A model generated the notes under the pieces. That model was not told where the DNA came from. It worked only from the letters and a program-made list of their open reading frames with translations, and made no database searches. Source: Massospora cicadina (Eukaryota > Entomophthoromycota > Entomophthoromycetes > Entomophthorales > Entomophthoraceae). Taken from it: 64,000 bases of DNA. The stretch lies in the NCBI GenBank assembly GCA_022478985.1, contig JAKSZP010014464.1, forward strand, positions 248,001 to 312,000. Direction: 5' to 3'. Below, in pieces: positions 1-11,387 of this stretch (position 1 is its first letter; each line of letters opens with the position of its first letter). Position numbers and translations under genes: made by a program.

Positions 1-1
1 G

Positions 2-205
2 GTGGTCCCTCATATGGACACTCTGAGTACATGGGCAGAGGTTAAGGATGCGCTGACTGCTGAATTTGTCTCAGCGCAACGTTTGAAGAGGAGGACGCAG
101 GCCTTTATTCGCCTCATTATGAAAAAAATAGAATCGCTCAGCACCTTTGTTAATCAATTTTATGGTGAAACTCAGCCTCTTACTTGCAAAAATGTTATAT
201 TATGA
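2..205 (+). pseudogene. gag: Element A gag fragment (capsid part)
   Basis: A 67-residue open stretch resembles the retrotransposon gag capsid: a Trp-Ala-Glu-Val-Lys segment is followed by a basic, Gln-rich run and an Ile-Glu-Ser-Leu-Ser-x-Phe-Val-x-x-Phe segment, the usual pattern of the capsid domain. The frame is open at the window edge and ends in a stop at 203-205, after which no long frame continues. The start codon in the open frame need not be the real one, since gag would begin upstream. Assignment rests on pattern and on position before a protease on the same strand. Confidence 0.55.
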
Positions 206-1086
206 TGATGTCCTCGCTGCCATTATAACTGGCTTAGCTTCTCAGCCTTCTTTGACGTGACATCCTGTCTCCATTAAACGCACATCTGTACTTTTTGTGA
301 TAACAAGGAGGCGCTACCAGAGGTTGAATATATCTATAACGATGAGGCTACTTCAGAAGTTGTGCCAAATTCACAAGTCTTAACAATTGAGGACTTTTCA
401 AATATAGTCCCTCAAAAGGGATCCCAGATTATCTCTATGGCCCCACCTGTGCTTTGTTAATACCCTGAGACCAGCACCTGAGGTGCAGCTCAAACCTGGT
501 CTACCTCCACACTTGCAAGCGTGAAGTTACTAAGCCAGTGAGTCAGAGTGCGCTACCATCAGTGGGGCCGAGTTCTCTGCCTCTAACTGCGGGTAAAGTT
601 CATTGTTTACCAACTATTGAGCCTCTACTCCGCCCCAAGCCCACTGCGGAGAGGTCTGTCCCAGTGGCCCTAAAGGATGCTCTAAAACACAAACCTCTCC
701 CCTAGGAGGCAGTTACTCCCACCAACCACGATCCAAGTACAAGGCCGCTCAAGCTAAGCTGCCTGCTCCTCCAATGATCATAGCTGCGGGTGGCCCACCA
801 GCTATCAAAGTTATGGTTTACACCATCACCCCCTTCTAGCATCCACCCAATGTGTGTGAGCAACCCTTCTGATGACAAGTCTGGAGGGGGTTATAAGTAA
901 TCTGGTTATTATGTCCTAGGAGCCCCTGCCAAAGTAGCTATACCAGATTGGCTGAACCCTGAATAAGTAGATAAAGTCCTGATCTCATAAGAAGCCTACC
1001 TCATCAAAGTTCTGGGGTGCCCTGTGTTATTGATACTGCTAGAAACGCAGACCATGTTATTGTTTCGATGATCCAACCAATTCATC
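206..1086 (+). other. Element A decayed gag end to protease linker
   Basis: About 0.9 kb lies between the gag fragment and the protease with no long reading frame. Short proline-rich stretches are readable in changing frames. I see no surviving zinc-knuckle motif. By position it should be the C-terminal part of gag. Confidence 0.4.
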
Positions 1087-1560
1087 ATGTTCACACACTA
1101 CAGTCCAAAAAATAACTATTTCAAGACAGCTAGAAAGCTTGCCTCTACTCTCCAACTTAAGGAAGTATTAGCTCTCACCCCTAACTTTAGTGGGACCATA
1201 ACTAAGGTTGAAGTCATTATCCAAAAATTTTGGGTTAGGGCGATCTTTGACACTGGATCTCATGAACATTCTATCTTCCAAGCTGATCAAGAAAATTAAG
1301 CTGGCTTCTGATCTTGAGTAAACGTAGGACATTAGACTGACAGGTCCCAACAACACCCGTGCTGTTGGTGCTTTTTCTCCTTGCCTATTTGGGTTAGAAA
1401 AGCTCATCTTGTCAGCTCCCACCGTGGCCTTGGACAATAACACTTACAACATGCTTATTGGAACGCAGTTTATGATTGAGTATGAATGTATAAATGGCAT
1501 GAAACAGGGTCATTTTTCACTACTACGTTATGAAGTCCCTCTAATTTTTAACAATGAAGA
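1087..1560 (+). pseudogene. Element A aspartic protease
   Basis: The retroviral-type protease active site Asp-Thr-Gly-Ser is coded at 1249-1260, preceded by a Val-Glu-Val-Ile strand as in element I (55490-55540). After a frame change at about 1299, a second conserved block near 1440-1470 (Asn-Met-Leu-Ile-Gly-Thr-Gln-Phe) matches the usual end of this domain. The protease would have cut the gag-pol polyprotein. Catalytic residues survive but the domain is split by a stop and a frameshift, so no active enzyme can be made. Confidence 0.7.
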
Positions 1561-1866
1561 ACCCAATTAAAAGGAATATCCTGCTTAGTTGAGTACCCTC
1601 CTATGCCTTACTTTTATTTTACACGACTTCTGAACGCAACATAAGTTTCCTGATTTGGTGGATGCTTTGGAGGGCATTACTTTTTTCGCTTAATAGGAAA
1701 CAGTAATCAAGGCTGGTAAACAACAGGTGTTGCTACCAACATTATGCTACAGATCATCAGAGCCTGTCTGCTGCACATAACAAGCATTGATGGAGTAAGC
1801 TCCTTAGAACCCCTGGTGTTGCTAGGTATACTAGACCCTACCTATCAATGACCCATTTATATCTTA

Positions 1867-2875
1867 TTGGGAATACTAATAACCCATCATAGTCAAAAAA
1901 CATCAAGAGTTAGGGAAAGATCTGCTATTTTCTCAATGAGATTTAGCGTCCACTTTATAGGGTCAATGTTTGATAAGGGTTTACCCACTGACCAGTTGGT
2001 GTGTACTCTGCCTAACGTCCACAACTCAGAAGATTTAACCCCAAATGAGCTTGAAAAAGTTCACTCTAATTTGGATACCTATGGTGATATTTTCTCCCAG
2101 ACTAACACAGATTATGAGAACATGAAGTGATGGAGCCACAACATTTATGTTGGTGATGAAAAATCTATTCAATCTAAACCTAACAATAAGTACAAGGTTG
2201 AAGAGCGGCAAATGAGGGTTGAACTCAAGAATCTAAAAGACGCTGGGCTATTAGTACCGTCTCAAAGACCTTGGGCGTCTCCTCTCTTGCTGATCTAAAA
2301 AATTGATGTCATTGGGTAGTGATGGACTTATATAAATTGAAAACTTCACTACTAAAGACAGCTATCCTATCCCCTCACATGGATGATGCCCTTGCACAAC
2401 TCTCTGACACAAAATTCTTCTCAGCCATGTACTTTGACAGGGGTTAATGGAAAATGGATTTTTCTCTCAAAGACTAGGAGAAATGTGCTCTCATTTGCAG
2501 TGAAGGCTATTTCAGCCTACCCGCCTACCTCAAGGGTGTGCAATGCGCTGGCATCCTTCCAACGTGAAATGGACCACATTTTGCGGGAACTCAAGCTAAG
2601 ATGTGTTATCATTTATCTTGATGACATCACCATCTTTTCTGCAACGTTCACCAATCATCTTGCTCAATTAAAAGAAGTCTTTCAACGACAGCAGACTTCT
2701 AACATCAAGTTGAAATCTTCAAAATTAACCTTCCAAAAGAATTTAGATTTCTTAGGACATGTTATTTACCAAGAGGGATCCAGCCGTTACAGGATAAGGT
2801 TGAAGCTATCTACAAAATGCCTGCCCCTAAGAGCCTCTGGGACATCCAGATACTTCTGGGTATGATAAGGCATTA
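1867..2875 (+). pseudogene. pol: Element A reverse transcriptase with upstream linker
   Basis: The linker before RT is open at 1867-2130. RT motifs follow in order: a Pro-Trp-Ala-Ser-Pro-Leu-Leu block near 2270-2295, a damaged Met-Pro-Gln-Gly-Leu-Cys-Asn-Ala region at about 2520-2560 that keeps Cys-Asn-Ala-Leu-Ala-Ser-Phe-Gln, and the catalytic Tyr-Leu-Asp-Asp at 2614-2625 with flanking Ile-Phe-Ser. The open frame 2383-2865 carries the last two. Frameshifts between blocks and stops after the first block show a pseudogene. RT copies the element RNA into cDNA in cytoplasmic particles. Confidence 0.85.
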
Positions 2876-2989
2876 CCATTAATTTATCCCCAAGTTTTCC
2901 CAGCTCAGTGAGCCTCTCGTCTGACTATTAGCTAAAAACACCAATTTTTAATGGGGTATAGAACAAGTAGCCACGTTTAAGAATTTAAA

Positions 2990-3400
2990 GAGTATGATTA
3001 AGAAACGCCCTATTCTACGCCACCCCAACTATGGGAAATCCTTCATATTGTTCACCAATGCCTCAGACTATGCCGTTGGAGTCATCCTGGCCCAATTGGA
3101 CAGTAATGACGTAGATCATCCAGTATCCTAATTCAGTAAGATGTTGTCAAAAGCTGAAAGTAACTACAGTGTCACTGATAAGGAGAGACTAGCGGTCTTC
3201 TTTGCTGTTAAACTTTACTGCCCTTTCCTATATGGCACTTTCTTCACTGCGGTTACTGACCATGCTTCATTATAATGGCTACAAAACATAAAGGATCCCA
3301 ACAAGGTTGCGTTGGGTTCTCAAACTTCTCCATTATGATATGAACATTGAGCACCGAGCTTAGACTCATCATATGAATGTGGATGGTTTGACTCGGCTGC
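2990..3400 (+). pseudogene. pol: Element A RNase H
   Basis: The gypsy-type RNase H is readable as Lys-Ser-Phe-Ile-Leu-Phe-Thr-Asn-Ala-Ser at about 3036-3065, then the Glu-Arg-Leu-Ala-Val block near 3183-3200 and Val-Thr-Asp-His-Ala-Ser near 3255-3270. The first catalytic Asp is replaced by Asn (3057-3059), and in-frame stops interrupt the domain. It sits directly after RT, as in all Ty3/gypsy pol genes, where it removes the RNA template strand. Confidence 0.75.
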
Positions 3401-4640
3401 CTATCCTTCATCTGAACAACAATGAAGCGGAGAAATTCCATGATCTCCTTATGATGCCCGAGTCCTGGGACAATGACGATGACCCCATCCAGAAAATGCT
3501 AGCTAGACACTCCTGAGACACTAAGGTGGAGAGCAGAAAGTTATAAGAGAGTAGGAGTAAATTAGCTTTAGCATCTATGACCTTCAGAACAGGTACCTGT
3601 GACATGGGATGCCCACTCTATTTTTGGGAATAATGGTGTGAGTAAGATGTATGTTTGGATCAAGGAAGGGTACTGTTGGGAGGGCATCATGGAATACATT
3701 ATTGATTTCATGGATGCATGGCTAAAATGTAAAAACAATGCTAACTTAAGACCAAATACCAGTATCAGATTATTACTACTCAAAAAACCTTCCACACAAT
3801 GAGACTAGATCTGGTTGACCCTCTAACCTAAACTACGGTTGGAAATCAATATAACCCATGGTAGGGATTGATCAATTTACCAAATGGGTCGAGGCTGTGG
3901 CCCTTCCATCTTAGATGGCCAAAGCCACTTCAACTTTCCTTACCAGTGTATCTTCACTCGCCATGGTTGCCCCACAGGTTATCTTTGTGATAATATAAAA
4001 AATCTTCACCTCCAGAGTAATTAAGGTTCTAGCCACCACTATAGGAGCCAGCAACTCTTCTCGGCCCCTAACAACCTTTCCACTAATGGTACAGTTGAAA
4101 GAGCTAATGGAACCTTGGTCTCTTTCTTGAGGAAGTTGGCTACTTCAGACCAACTTTACTGGGATCTATATCTGCCCAGTGCTCTCATGGCCTACCGTAT
4201 CAGCATCACAGATCCTCAATATGTCTACAATCCATGTGCTTTATGGCTGGAATCTGGGGTGCTGCTTTACTAGCCAAAGATGTTTTCTTAGCTAAGATCA
4301 ATGATCCATATCAAGCCATGAGGAAGTTGGCGCAGCACGTCATCCAGTTACAGTTTGAGGCTATAACTAATTTAGAAAAAACTATCATTAAAGAGGGTCA
4401 AGTTGCTAGTGAGCTCCAGCCACCTCTCCCTTTTTCCAAATGTCAGACTTGGTACTCTACTATCACAACCGTATCATGACTAATAGGAAAAGCTTTGGTC
4501 CATCTGGTAGGACTTTTGTCATCACCTACAAGAGAGGGGATGAGTACTCCATTAAATCCATTGCTTTTGGAGTTACCATTAATCAAGTGTATGGACAGTC
4601 CTTGCAGCCTTATTCTCCCCTACCATTCTTAAAGGGGGTG
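3400..4640 (+). pseudogene. pol: Element A integrase
   Basis: The N-terminal zinc-binding region is recognisable at 3610-3760 (Gly-x-x-Gly-Val-Ser-Lys-Met-Tyr). A core segment Phe-Thr-Lys-Trp-Val-Glu-Ala-Val is coded near 3870-3900. The end of the core with the catalytic Glu is at about 4083-4113 (Asn-Gly-Thr-Val-Glu-Arg-Ala-Asn-Gly), followed by Leu-Met-Ala-Tyr-Arg. The C-terminal domain starts at 4440 with Asp-Leu-Val-Leu-Tyr-Tyr-His. Integrase inserts the cDNA into host chromosomes. Stops and frameshifts break it; I see no chromodomain after it. Confidence 0.8.
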
Positions 4641-4641
4641 A

Positions 4642-5332
4642 TGTCAGAAAATTACAAGTTTGATTTTGTAACAAGACTTATTTAGAGGTCAGTAAAGGAT
4701 ATATTGGCCAAAAACCATGGCCAAATTTCTTTGGAACCCCTCTAATTGGGTTAATCTTCTATCTACACTCCTCGACCAAGTACCATAATTCCTCCTCATT
4801 GGGCTGCACCAAACATGTAGCAAAATCAGGGGAGTTAGTCCATGGTTACTCACCTTCCTACTTCTAGAATACTACAAACACTTAAGCGGAGACCATCCCC
4901 TTTTATAGGATTGAAGGAGGTCCCACAAGGTGAAAATATTTTCCCACCAGGTGATTAGCTAAAATACATTAAATTCTTGCTTCATGGGTTTAATACCAGT
5001 TAATGACCATCCATCAGCCAACCCATTAAAGCTAGGAAAATTATAAGAGCTTCAATAGGTCAAACCCCTTATTCCCAATTTGACTATTTGAAGCCTAATA
5101 TGAATTTTGTACCTCCCTCACTTTGAGCCTCAACGTGTTTAAATGCTAAGCCACATAATATTAAGAGAGTTCACTTTCTACCCCCCACCTCCATAAATAT
5201 AATATTATAAAAAAACAACTCTATTAATTTGAAGGGTTTTTATATTTTTAGTTTATATAATATAAAAACTCCAGATAGTATATTACTGACCTTGAAAAGT
5301 AACCTCTCCTGAAAATAAAATTGTTGAAATCA
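4642..5332 (+). repeat. Element A 3' LTR
   Basis: The integrase gene is followed by a purine-rich tract (4631-4641) and then TGTCAGAAAATTACAAG, a normal LTR start. The right limit is set at ...TTGAAATCA because homology to element I's pre-RT region starts right after it. The partner LTR is outside the window, so the boundary and the 691-bp length are inferred. Confidence 0.6.
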
Positions 5333-5337
5333 GGTCT

Positions 5338-5646
5338 TGAAAGTACCTGCAATTATAGTTTGCCCTGAAAACCAACAAGGTGAAAATGGTGAAACACTTA
5401 CCTGTGAACAACAACAGGTTGACGCCCTACTTAAAGGTTTAGCTGTTATTTTCCACTGTGCTAGATAATTTTGGGATGAAGGAGGTCCAACATCAAGTTC
5501 TTACTGGCGATGACCCTTCAATTCGCGCCCAACCCTATTGTTATTCAGAAGTTGAGAGAGATCAGGTCGCAAAAATTGAAGCTTTATCGGACGCTGGGTT
5601 AGTAGAACCATCCCAGAGTCCCTGGGCCTCGTTGTTGTTACATGTG
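5338..5646 (+). pseudogene. pol: Element B reverse transcriptase, N-terminal part
   Basis: From 5458 an open frame encodes the pre-RT region (Val-Gln-His-Gln-Val-Leu-Thr-Gly-Asp-Asp) and the first RT block ending in Ser-Pro-Trp-Ala-Ser-Leu-Leu-Leu. The same phrases occur in element I at 56425-56590. At 5647 the frame enters the LTR of element C; the last residues of the open frame are LTR-coded and not part of RT. The domain resumes at 24892 with Lys-Asp-Gly-Trp-Arg-His-Val. Confidence 0.8.
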
Positions 5647-6744
5647 TGTGTGAGATTCTGGTGGTTGACCCAAAATTAACCCTTTGAAAACCATCAGATT
5701 GGGAAAATATACTCCAAGTACTCAAACTAATACTGTAACTCTCAACTTCAAGCCTATTGTAACTATTTAGACTCAAGCTGATTATCCCAATGACAATTTG
5801 ATCAAAAACTATATTAAAAGCTTGGGTCAAATCCACTTTTGCAGTATGGCCAATTATCACTGCACTAGAACTCAGTAATTGGTCCTAAATATTGAAAATA
5901 ATATCAAATATCTGAATAAGAAATCATTCAGGATTGACCTGAAGTAATTCCTAAAAGTCTCATGGACATATAACGTTTTAACATAATTGATTTCCTGCCC
6001 TAAGGCAAAATTCATATGTCAATCCTCATAATTGGCATGATAACACTTGCACATGGACCCTTAAGTTGTAAGTATCTAGTGCTATCAAGAGAGAGTCCTT
6101 CCAATGTCCTGATTAGGGGCACATCATCTACTTCAATTGATGCAGAAATCTCCCAGATGATGTATTTTGTCAGCAGTATGAAAATTCAAATCAAGAGGAT
6201 CATAGGACAATTTTGCATGTATTAATTGCGATTTTTGTCCCTGAAATCATCCCAATTTTTGGAGTATTTTGCCACCAATAAACCTAGCAATAGGTCTCAG
6301 TCATATCAGTTCAAGGGCCGAACTAGGTGGAAAATAATCTGTAGAAATTGTTGCTCAAATGTGGCTAGGAGATGCCCTAGAGGTATTAATACTGGTGCAT
6401 GGCCTAATGATTATTATTAAATAAATATCCTCTAATAAAGATACTTTATTTTATCTTTTCCTGGTTTTTATCAGAATCCTTTCTTTGAAAAGTGTTGACA
6501 AGCTGGGAGAGCCAAATCCACAGATTGTATATCTGCCTGCCTTGGAAGAAGTTCCCAAATATGAAGGGAAAATTAAGCCCAAAATCGGTAAGAAGAGTCA
6601 GGGCTATTCAAATATGCCTAGTGAGTTTCCAAATGGTGAAAATACTATAATCCACTGGCAATATTGAGTACAATTCATCAGAACTTCGTCCCAATTAAGC
6701 ATACAGGCTCTTAATTTCAAGTGAGTGATCCTCAGATTTTAACA
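5647..6744 (+). repeat. Element C 5' LTR
   Basis: The start TGTGAGATTCTGGTGGTTGAC and the end ...TTTTAACA match the 3' LTR at 23795-24891 along the full length; the 3' copy keeps the canonical TGTCAG start. Shared landmarks include a Cys-free block near 6010-6230 that also recurs in the LTRs of element E, and a TATA-like TATTAATA at 6384-6391. Confidence 0.85.
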
Positions 6745-6746
6745 AC

Positions 6747-6758
6747 TGGTGCTAACTC
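6747..6758 (+). promoter_or_regulatory. Element C primer-binding site
   Basis: TGGTGCTAACTC begins two bases after the LTR end. It begins with TGG, as expected for pairing with a tRNA CCA end, and differs at one of its first ten bases from the TGGTGCTCAC of elements D and E. Confidence 0.7.
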
Positions 6759-6780
6759 AAAGTTGGTGACACTCTCTGGG

Positions 6781-7802
6781 ATGGATTCACATAACCAGTT
6801 TCTTGCAGATTCAGACAGACGAGAAAGTGAAAACGAGATGAAAATCTAGCGACTTAAATCTCAGATAATTTTAGTCCCAGCTGTCAAGGCTCCAAAGCGG
6901 GTACCTCCTACTCCTTAGATAGTATCAAAGTCAGGAGCTCATTTAGATACAACAAGCCCAATTGATCTTACATCTGCAAGCGTAAAAACTATGCTGGAAA
7001 CCCTATATCAGGGTTTTAGGATTGGTACTTTACAAAACGATACTTCTTTTGTCCTTTTTACTATCTTGAGAATTGGGCGCTCAAGATGGAGATATACATG
7101 AAGTACCACAACGCAACCATGACATACTTTGCTAAACATCTCACAGACAGTCAAGAAGCTAATAAATCCCTGGTTAACTTTGTTCAACCCTTAATTATGA
7201 ATACCCAGCGAATCATTTCTATACTAATCTGGAAACCATGGAAATCTACTGTGTGCAAGGGGAGGTCAGTCTTCATGAAATTTGCTAATGAAGTAATTTA
7301 ATTCAGTTTTAATGAAGTCTGAAAAGCAATTGTGGATAATATGGGACCTGCCAATGAAGCTTATGGTAGATTAAACACACTTAAGGGGCTATTGAATAAA
7401 GGAGTCCTGAAGATAGCTAAGAAGTCTTTGCTCGCCATGGGATATAACACGAATGGGTACAAAACATGAATAACCACTGTCAAAAACTTGAAACTCATTC
7501 TGATTTCCTATTATCTCAGTCAGAACGACTTACCATACATGTCACTTTGGGTTAAAGAAATCACCTGGAGTTAAATGCAAAACACGCTGATTTTTAAATT
7601 ATATTCAGGCCAAACTGGATACTTTAAACAAAAACATAAAAGACCTTGCAGCAAAACCAGCCATCCCAAATAGGGATGAAGAGGATGCCCAGATCAAAGA
7701 TGAAATTTCAAAACTTAGGAATGTGATGTCGAGATTTCAGGCCAGAATTGATGAAATTACTCAGGAGAATTGGGAACTCAGAATGATATTTTCAACTGTG
7801 TT
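6781..7802 (+). pseudogene. gag: Element C gag, N-terminal part
   Basis: An ATG at 6781, 36 bases after the LTR, opens a frame beginning Met-Asp-Ser-His-Asn-Gln that meets a stop after about 22 codons. A second open piece lies at 7086-7301. From about 7605 a charged, Leu/Ile-periodic stretch (Leu-Asp-Thr-Leu-Asn-Lys-Asn-Ile-Lys-Asp) reads as a coiled coil up to 7802. There element D interrupts; the same frame resumes at 17465 with Val-Leu-Gln-Gln-Thr-Ala-Lys. Coiled-coil N-termini are common in gypsy gag proteins; homology beyond that was not testable. Confidence 0.65.
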
Positions 7803-8330
7803 ATAATTTTTTGTGATATTGTTGTGATACACCATAAGGGTTGCACAGGTCAAACCCACTGAGCAATGGACAGATGATGTGAGGATCATTGGTCCCCCAA
7901 ACAGAATAAATATAAATATATAGGAGTATTATCCCTGACAGCACTTTATTTATTTTGTATAAATACAGTGACTCTTTGCTGTTCCTCTCTCTACTACTCA
8001 ATGCCTCTCTTTCAATCGCCTATCTCACTTATATACCAGTGACTTCATATAATACCATTCTCATAGCTTAGGCTATTTTATTCCGCCAATTCTCTTTGGT
8101 TTTGGCTTGCTATTCCTCAACTCTCTATTGCCCTAATTCGAGGCAATCTAATTGTATTGTCAAATGTCAACATCACCTTATTGCTTTATTTGAAGGTGAT
8201 CCAATAACAACCCATTATAACCCAATATCGCCTCTTATCAAGACTCTAAAATAATCGTAACTAGTATCATAGTCAGCAGATTCTTCCCAATCAGCCATAG
8301 CTATTTCAGGCTTATCATCCAGTCATATCA
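7799..8330 (-). repeat. Element D 3' LTR
   Basis: This 532-bp repeat matches 16929-17464 and the LTR of element J (62701-63246). On the plus strand it begins TGTTATAA and ends ...AGTCATATCA, that is TG...CA on the element strand. A TATA-like TATATAAG (minus) lies at 8028-8035. Confidence 0.85.
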
Positions 8331-8399
8331 GAATCATGACATTACCACTCCTTGACTGGACAACACGGATCCTATTGCTTATATGGTCAGAGGAACTAT

Positions 8400-9520
8400 T
8401 GCATGCGCTCAGTTAATGATCTGACCGCTTGTAGGGTCCTTAATGGTATAGGCATCGACCTTGGTTTTCTCTATAACTTCAAATGGACCAATCCAAATAC
8501 TGGCCAGCTTGTATTTCTGCCTGAACCCATGTTTGTCATGGAAGAGAACCATATCACCCTCTTTGAACTGAGCCAACCCGGTACGCCATACCTGCTCAGC
8601 ATCCTGATTTTTGATATTCTTGGCTAAACTGAAGGAATATGATTTAGTTTGCAAATCTATCAATGTGTTCTCAAGGTTAGTCATATAGTGGTGAGGTTCC
8701 ATTATGCCGGTGTCTTCTACACATGAATAAAGCAATGCCATAAGAAACAGGAGTCACCTATAGAGTAGCTGAAAGGGGCTCTTCCACGTGGCGGAATTTT
8801 AGCTAATATTATAAGCAAAAATGATAGTGGAAAGGAGGGAACTCCAATTGGAAGGTCAATCTGTTACTAATTTCCGTAGTATGTTCACTAAGGTCCCATT
8901 CACCCATTTGACCATTCCATTGGACTTGGTGTGATATGGAGTCATCAGAACCCCACAGATGCCCAAAAGCTCGTTCAGTTTGGGGAATATGTGCGAGGTG
9001 AAGTTGGTTCCATTATTGGTATGAATAAACTGAGTACAGCCATGTCGCTGGATGATACTCCATTACAAACTTGGGCACTGTGACTGCCCTCAGATCCCTA
9101 TCACCCACTCTTCAACCCACATGTTCAAGTGGTTGATCACCACCAGAAAGTACTTTGATTAGTTAATTCCCATCGGTAGAGGACCACAACATCAAGGAAG
9201 CCGTATGTCAAGCAAAATGTGGTTTCACTAACCGGTACAAAGGCTTTTGGTAGAATGGCTTCTCCGCTTAGCACTGGTGGCAACAGGAAATAGTTTCAAG
9301 CACGTCAAAGTTCATGCTTTGCCAATAGCACCAAGGGAGCAACAACTTCATTGACTTGCATATGCCACCATGTCCAACTGCATTGTGGGAGCTCATATTA
9401 ATCCTGGGCCATGTTGAGGGTTGTGGAAAGTTCACCGCCAAATTACCAATCCACTTATATAGTTACCTAATCCATTGGAAGATTTTTTCACATCTCATTT
9501 AACACTTTGATCACTTGGGG
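8400..9520 (-). pseudogene. pol: Element D integrase
   Basis: The C-terminal domain is open at 8409-8741 on the minus strand, with Gly-Asp-Met-Val-Leu-Phe-His-Asp-Lys-His-Gly-Phe and Trp-Ile-Gly-Pro-Phe-Glu-Val-Ile-Glu-Lys, the standard gypsy integrase C-terminal pattern, ending near the 3' LTR. The core and N-terminal region (8750-9520) are only readable in fragments through stops. No chromodomain is seen. The same C-terminal sequence occurs in element J at 63323-63565. Confidence 0.8.
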
Positions 9521-9559
9521 TGGTTAATCTTCATATTTTCTGCTAAGCATCTTATTTTA

Positions 9560-9937
9560 CATCACATCATTGAAATCCACCCTCATAGCGATGGTCAACC
9601 ATTGAGATAGAAAGTCAGCGTTCTGATGCTTTACTCCTGGGAGATGAAGGATCTCAAAGTTATAAGCCTGCAGCTTGAGAGCCATCGAGCTAAACGCCCT
9701 TCAGGCTCCTTGAGGTTCTGTAACCAACGTAATGACGCGTGATCTGTTATGCCCTTAAACTTTACCCCATGTAAGTAAACTCTAAATTGCTTATACATGT
9801 AGGTCACCTTTAAGCACTCTCACTCAGTCACAGTATAATTACGCTCATGGAAGTTCAGACTTTAACTGCAGTATGCAACAGGATGCTCCTCTCCCTCGTC
9901 ATCTTTTTGAGAAAGGAATTCCCCAACAGTGGAAAGG
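9560..9937 (-). pseudogene. pol: Element D RNase H, C-terminal part
   Basis: On the minus strand, 9937 downward reads Ser-Leu-Ser-Thr-Val-Gly-Glu-Phe-Leu-Ser-Gln, then Glu-Glu-His-Pro-Val-Ala-Tyr and a stop, then a block with Thr-Asp-His-Ala-Ser-Leu-Arg-Trp-Leu-Gln near 9705-9735. These are RNase H blocks. The catalytic Asp-Ala-Ser motif lies exactly at the junction with element E: Asp on the far side (13106 upward) and Ser on this side, so E has split the active-site motif. Confidence 0.78.
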
Positions 9938-9942
9938 GACGC

Positions 9943-11135
9943 TATCAAAATACAAGGATTGCTCGCTTGATTAATTAAATCCTGCACGATAAATCAGGCT
10001 AAATTTGGCTGTGTATCCTCGATTTGGCCAGTTGCTTACAGTTTTAGAACCGTTTGAAAATGCAATAAGCATATGAAAATGGCTCCAACCTTTCTGGCTG
10101 ATTTTGGGTTTACTTTTCCCACTGTAATAGGGAACTTCAGCTGAGGCAGGCAAATTGGTAAGCTGGGGATTCTGAGATCCTAGCTTGCTGATACTCTCCA
10201 TAAGCAACTTTATATACAAATAAAATGAAGATAAAATAAATAGATTTTATTTTAGACTAAGTTATTTGATGAGAATTCATTAGGCCAGCGCTGGTATTTA
10301 TACCTCTAGGGCATCTCCTGGCCACATCAGAGTACAAAATTTCAACAGATATTTTACCACCTCAGTTCAATCCTTGAACTGATACAACTGAAAACTTTTC
10401 ATAGGTTTATTGGTGGCAAAATACTCTCAAAATTTGGAGGTTTTCAGGTACAAAAATTGTGATATAAGCATGAAAGATTGTCCTAAGATCTTCTTGATAT
10501 GAGTTTCGTCATACTGCTGACAAAATACACCTTCTGTGAAATTCTTGCCTCCATTTAAGTAAATGAAGCTAACCTAATCAGGACGTTGGCAGGCCTCTTC
10601 CTTGATAGCACTAGGTAACCCCTTTTGGGCGGTCCACGCAAGTGCTATTGTGCCAATTATGTAGATTGACATACAATTTTCGCCCTAGGGCGGAAATTTG
10701 ATTATGTTGTTCATTCGTTTGATTGTCCATGGGACTTTTTAATGTAACTTCAGGTCATCCCTAAATTTTTTGTATAAAAACTTTCTTAATATTGGTCTTA
10801 ACTAATTGGGACTTTTTTGCCAAGGATTGAGGCAGAGATAAGTGGCTTAACTGTGCAAATGTATTCAGCCCAAGCTGCTGATAGAATAAATATTTAAATT
10901 GACATTGAGTTTATTAACCCAGCCAAGTAGTTGCAGAGAAGGTTAAACTAAATGTGCAGGGATATTCAACATGAGCTTTAGTAATATAATTATATCTACA
11001 TAGCAATAATTGGCCCAAGCCATGTTATTGTACTAAGGTTTAATTAGAATTTTAGTTTAAGCATTAGGTGGGAAAATTTGCCCAATCTGTAGGGTGTCAA
11101 AGGGTTTATTTTTAAGTCAACCACAGAATTTGACA
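9943..11135 (-). repeat. Element E 3' LTR
   Basis: The element-strand start is TGTCAAATTCTGTGGTTGAC at the right end. The end decays to ...TTTTGATA, where TA replaces CA. Similarity to element C LTRs includes the start and the block around the TATA box. Confidence 0.85.
10295..10302 (-). promoter_or_regulatory. TATA-like box in element E 3' LTR
   Basis: TATAAATA on the minus strand follows GATGCCCTAGAGG. The same pair of motifs occurs in the other E LTR (12259-12266) and in element C's 3' LTR (24531-24538), which argues for a conserved promoter element. Confidence 0.5.
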
Positions 11136-11201
11136 TATCCCCCCACTTGACTTGAACATAAGCCCTATAATTCCCAATTAACCTTCACTTATCATTGTCA
11201 T

Positions 11202-11387
11202 TGTTAATTTCAGCTCAACCAGTGCAAATCTCAAGTTGAATTCACATTACTGTTAATTTCAGCCTGACTGGCTGACAAATCTTGAGTTTAATCTTTTTCA
11301 GCCTGACCAACTGACAAATCAGGAGTGGAATCCTCTTATTGTTAATTTTGGCCTGAACTGCCGACAAATTTAGTGTAGGATCCTCTC
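11202..11387. repeat. Degenerate tandem repeat, about four units of 45-48 bp
   Basis: Units begin TGTTAATTTCAGCYTGAC or close variants and contain a GACAAATC core; the third unit has lost part of its start. They lie inside element E just beside its polypurine tract. Confidence 0.6.

Larger units (their letters stand above)
1..5332 (+). mobile_element. Element A: degenerate Ty3/gypsy retrotransposon, 5' end outside window
   Basis: A single plus-strand series of gag, protease, RT, RNase H and integrase remnants runs from the window edge to about 4640, followed by a purine-rich tract and an LTR. Protease before RT and integrase last is the Ty3/gypsy order. Every domain is broken by stops and shifts, so the copy is dead. 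Directly after its LTR the sequence becomes homologous to the region just before RT in element I (56260 onward), so A probably lies inside element B. Its 5' LTR and the B sequence to its left would be outside the window. Confidence 0.85.
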
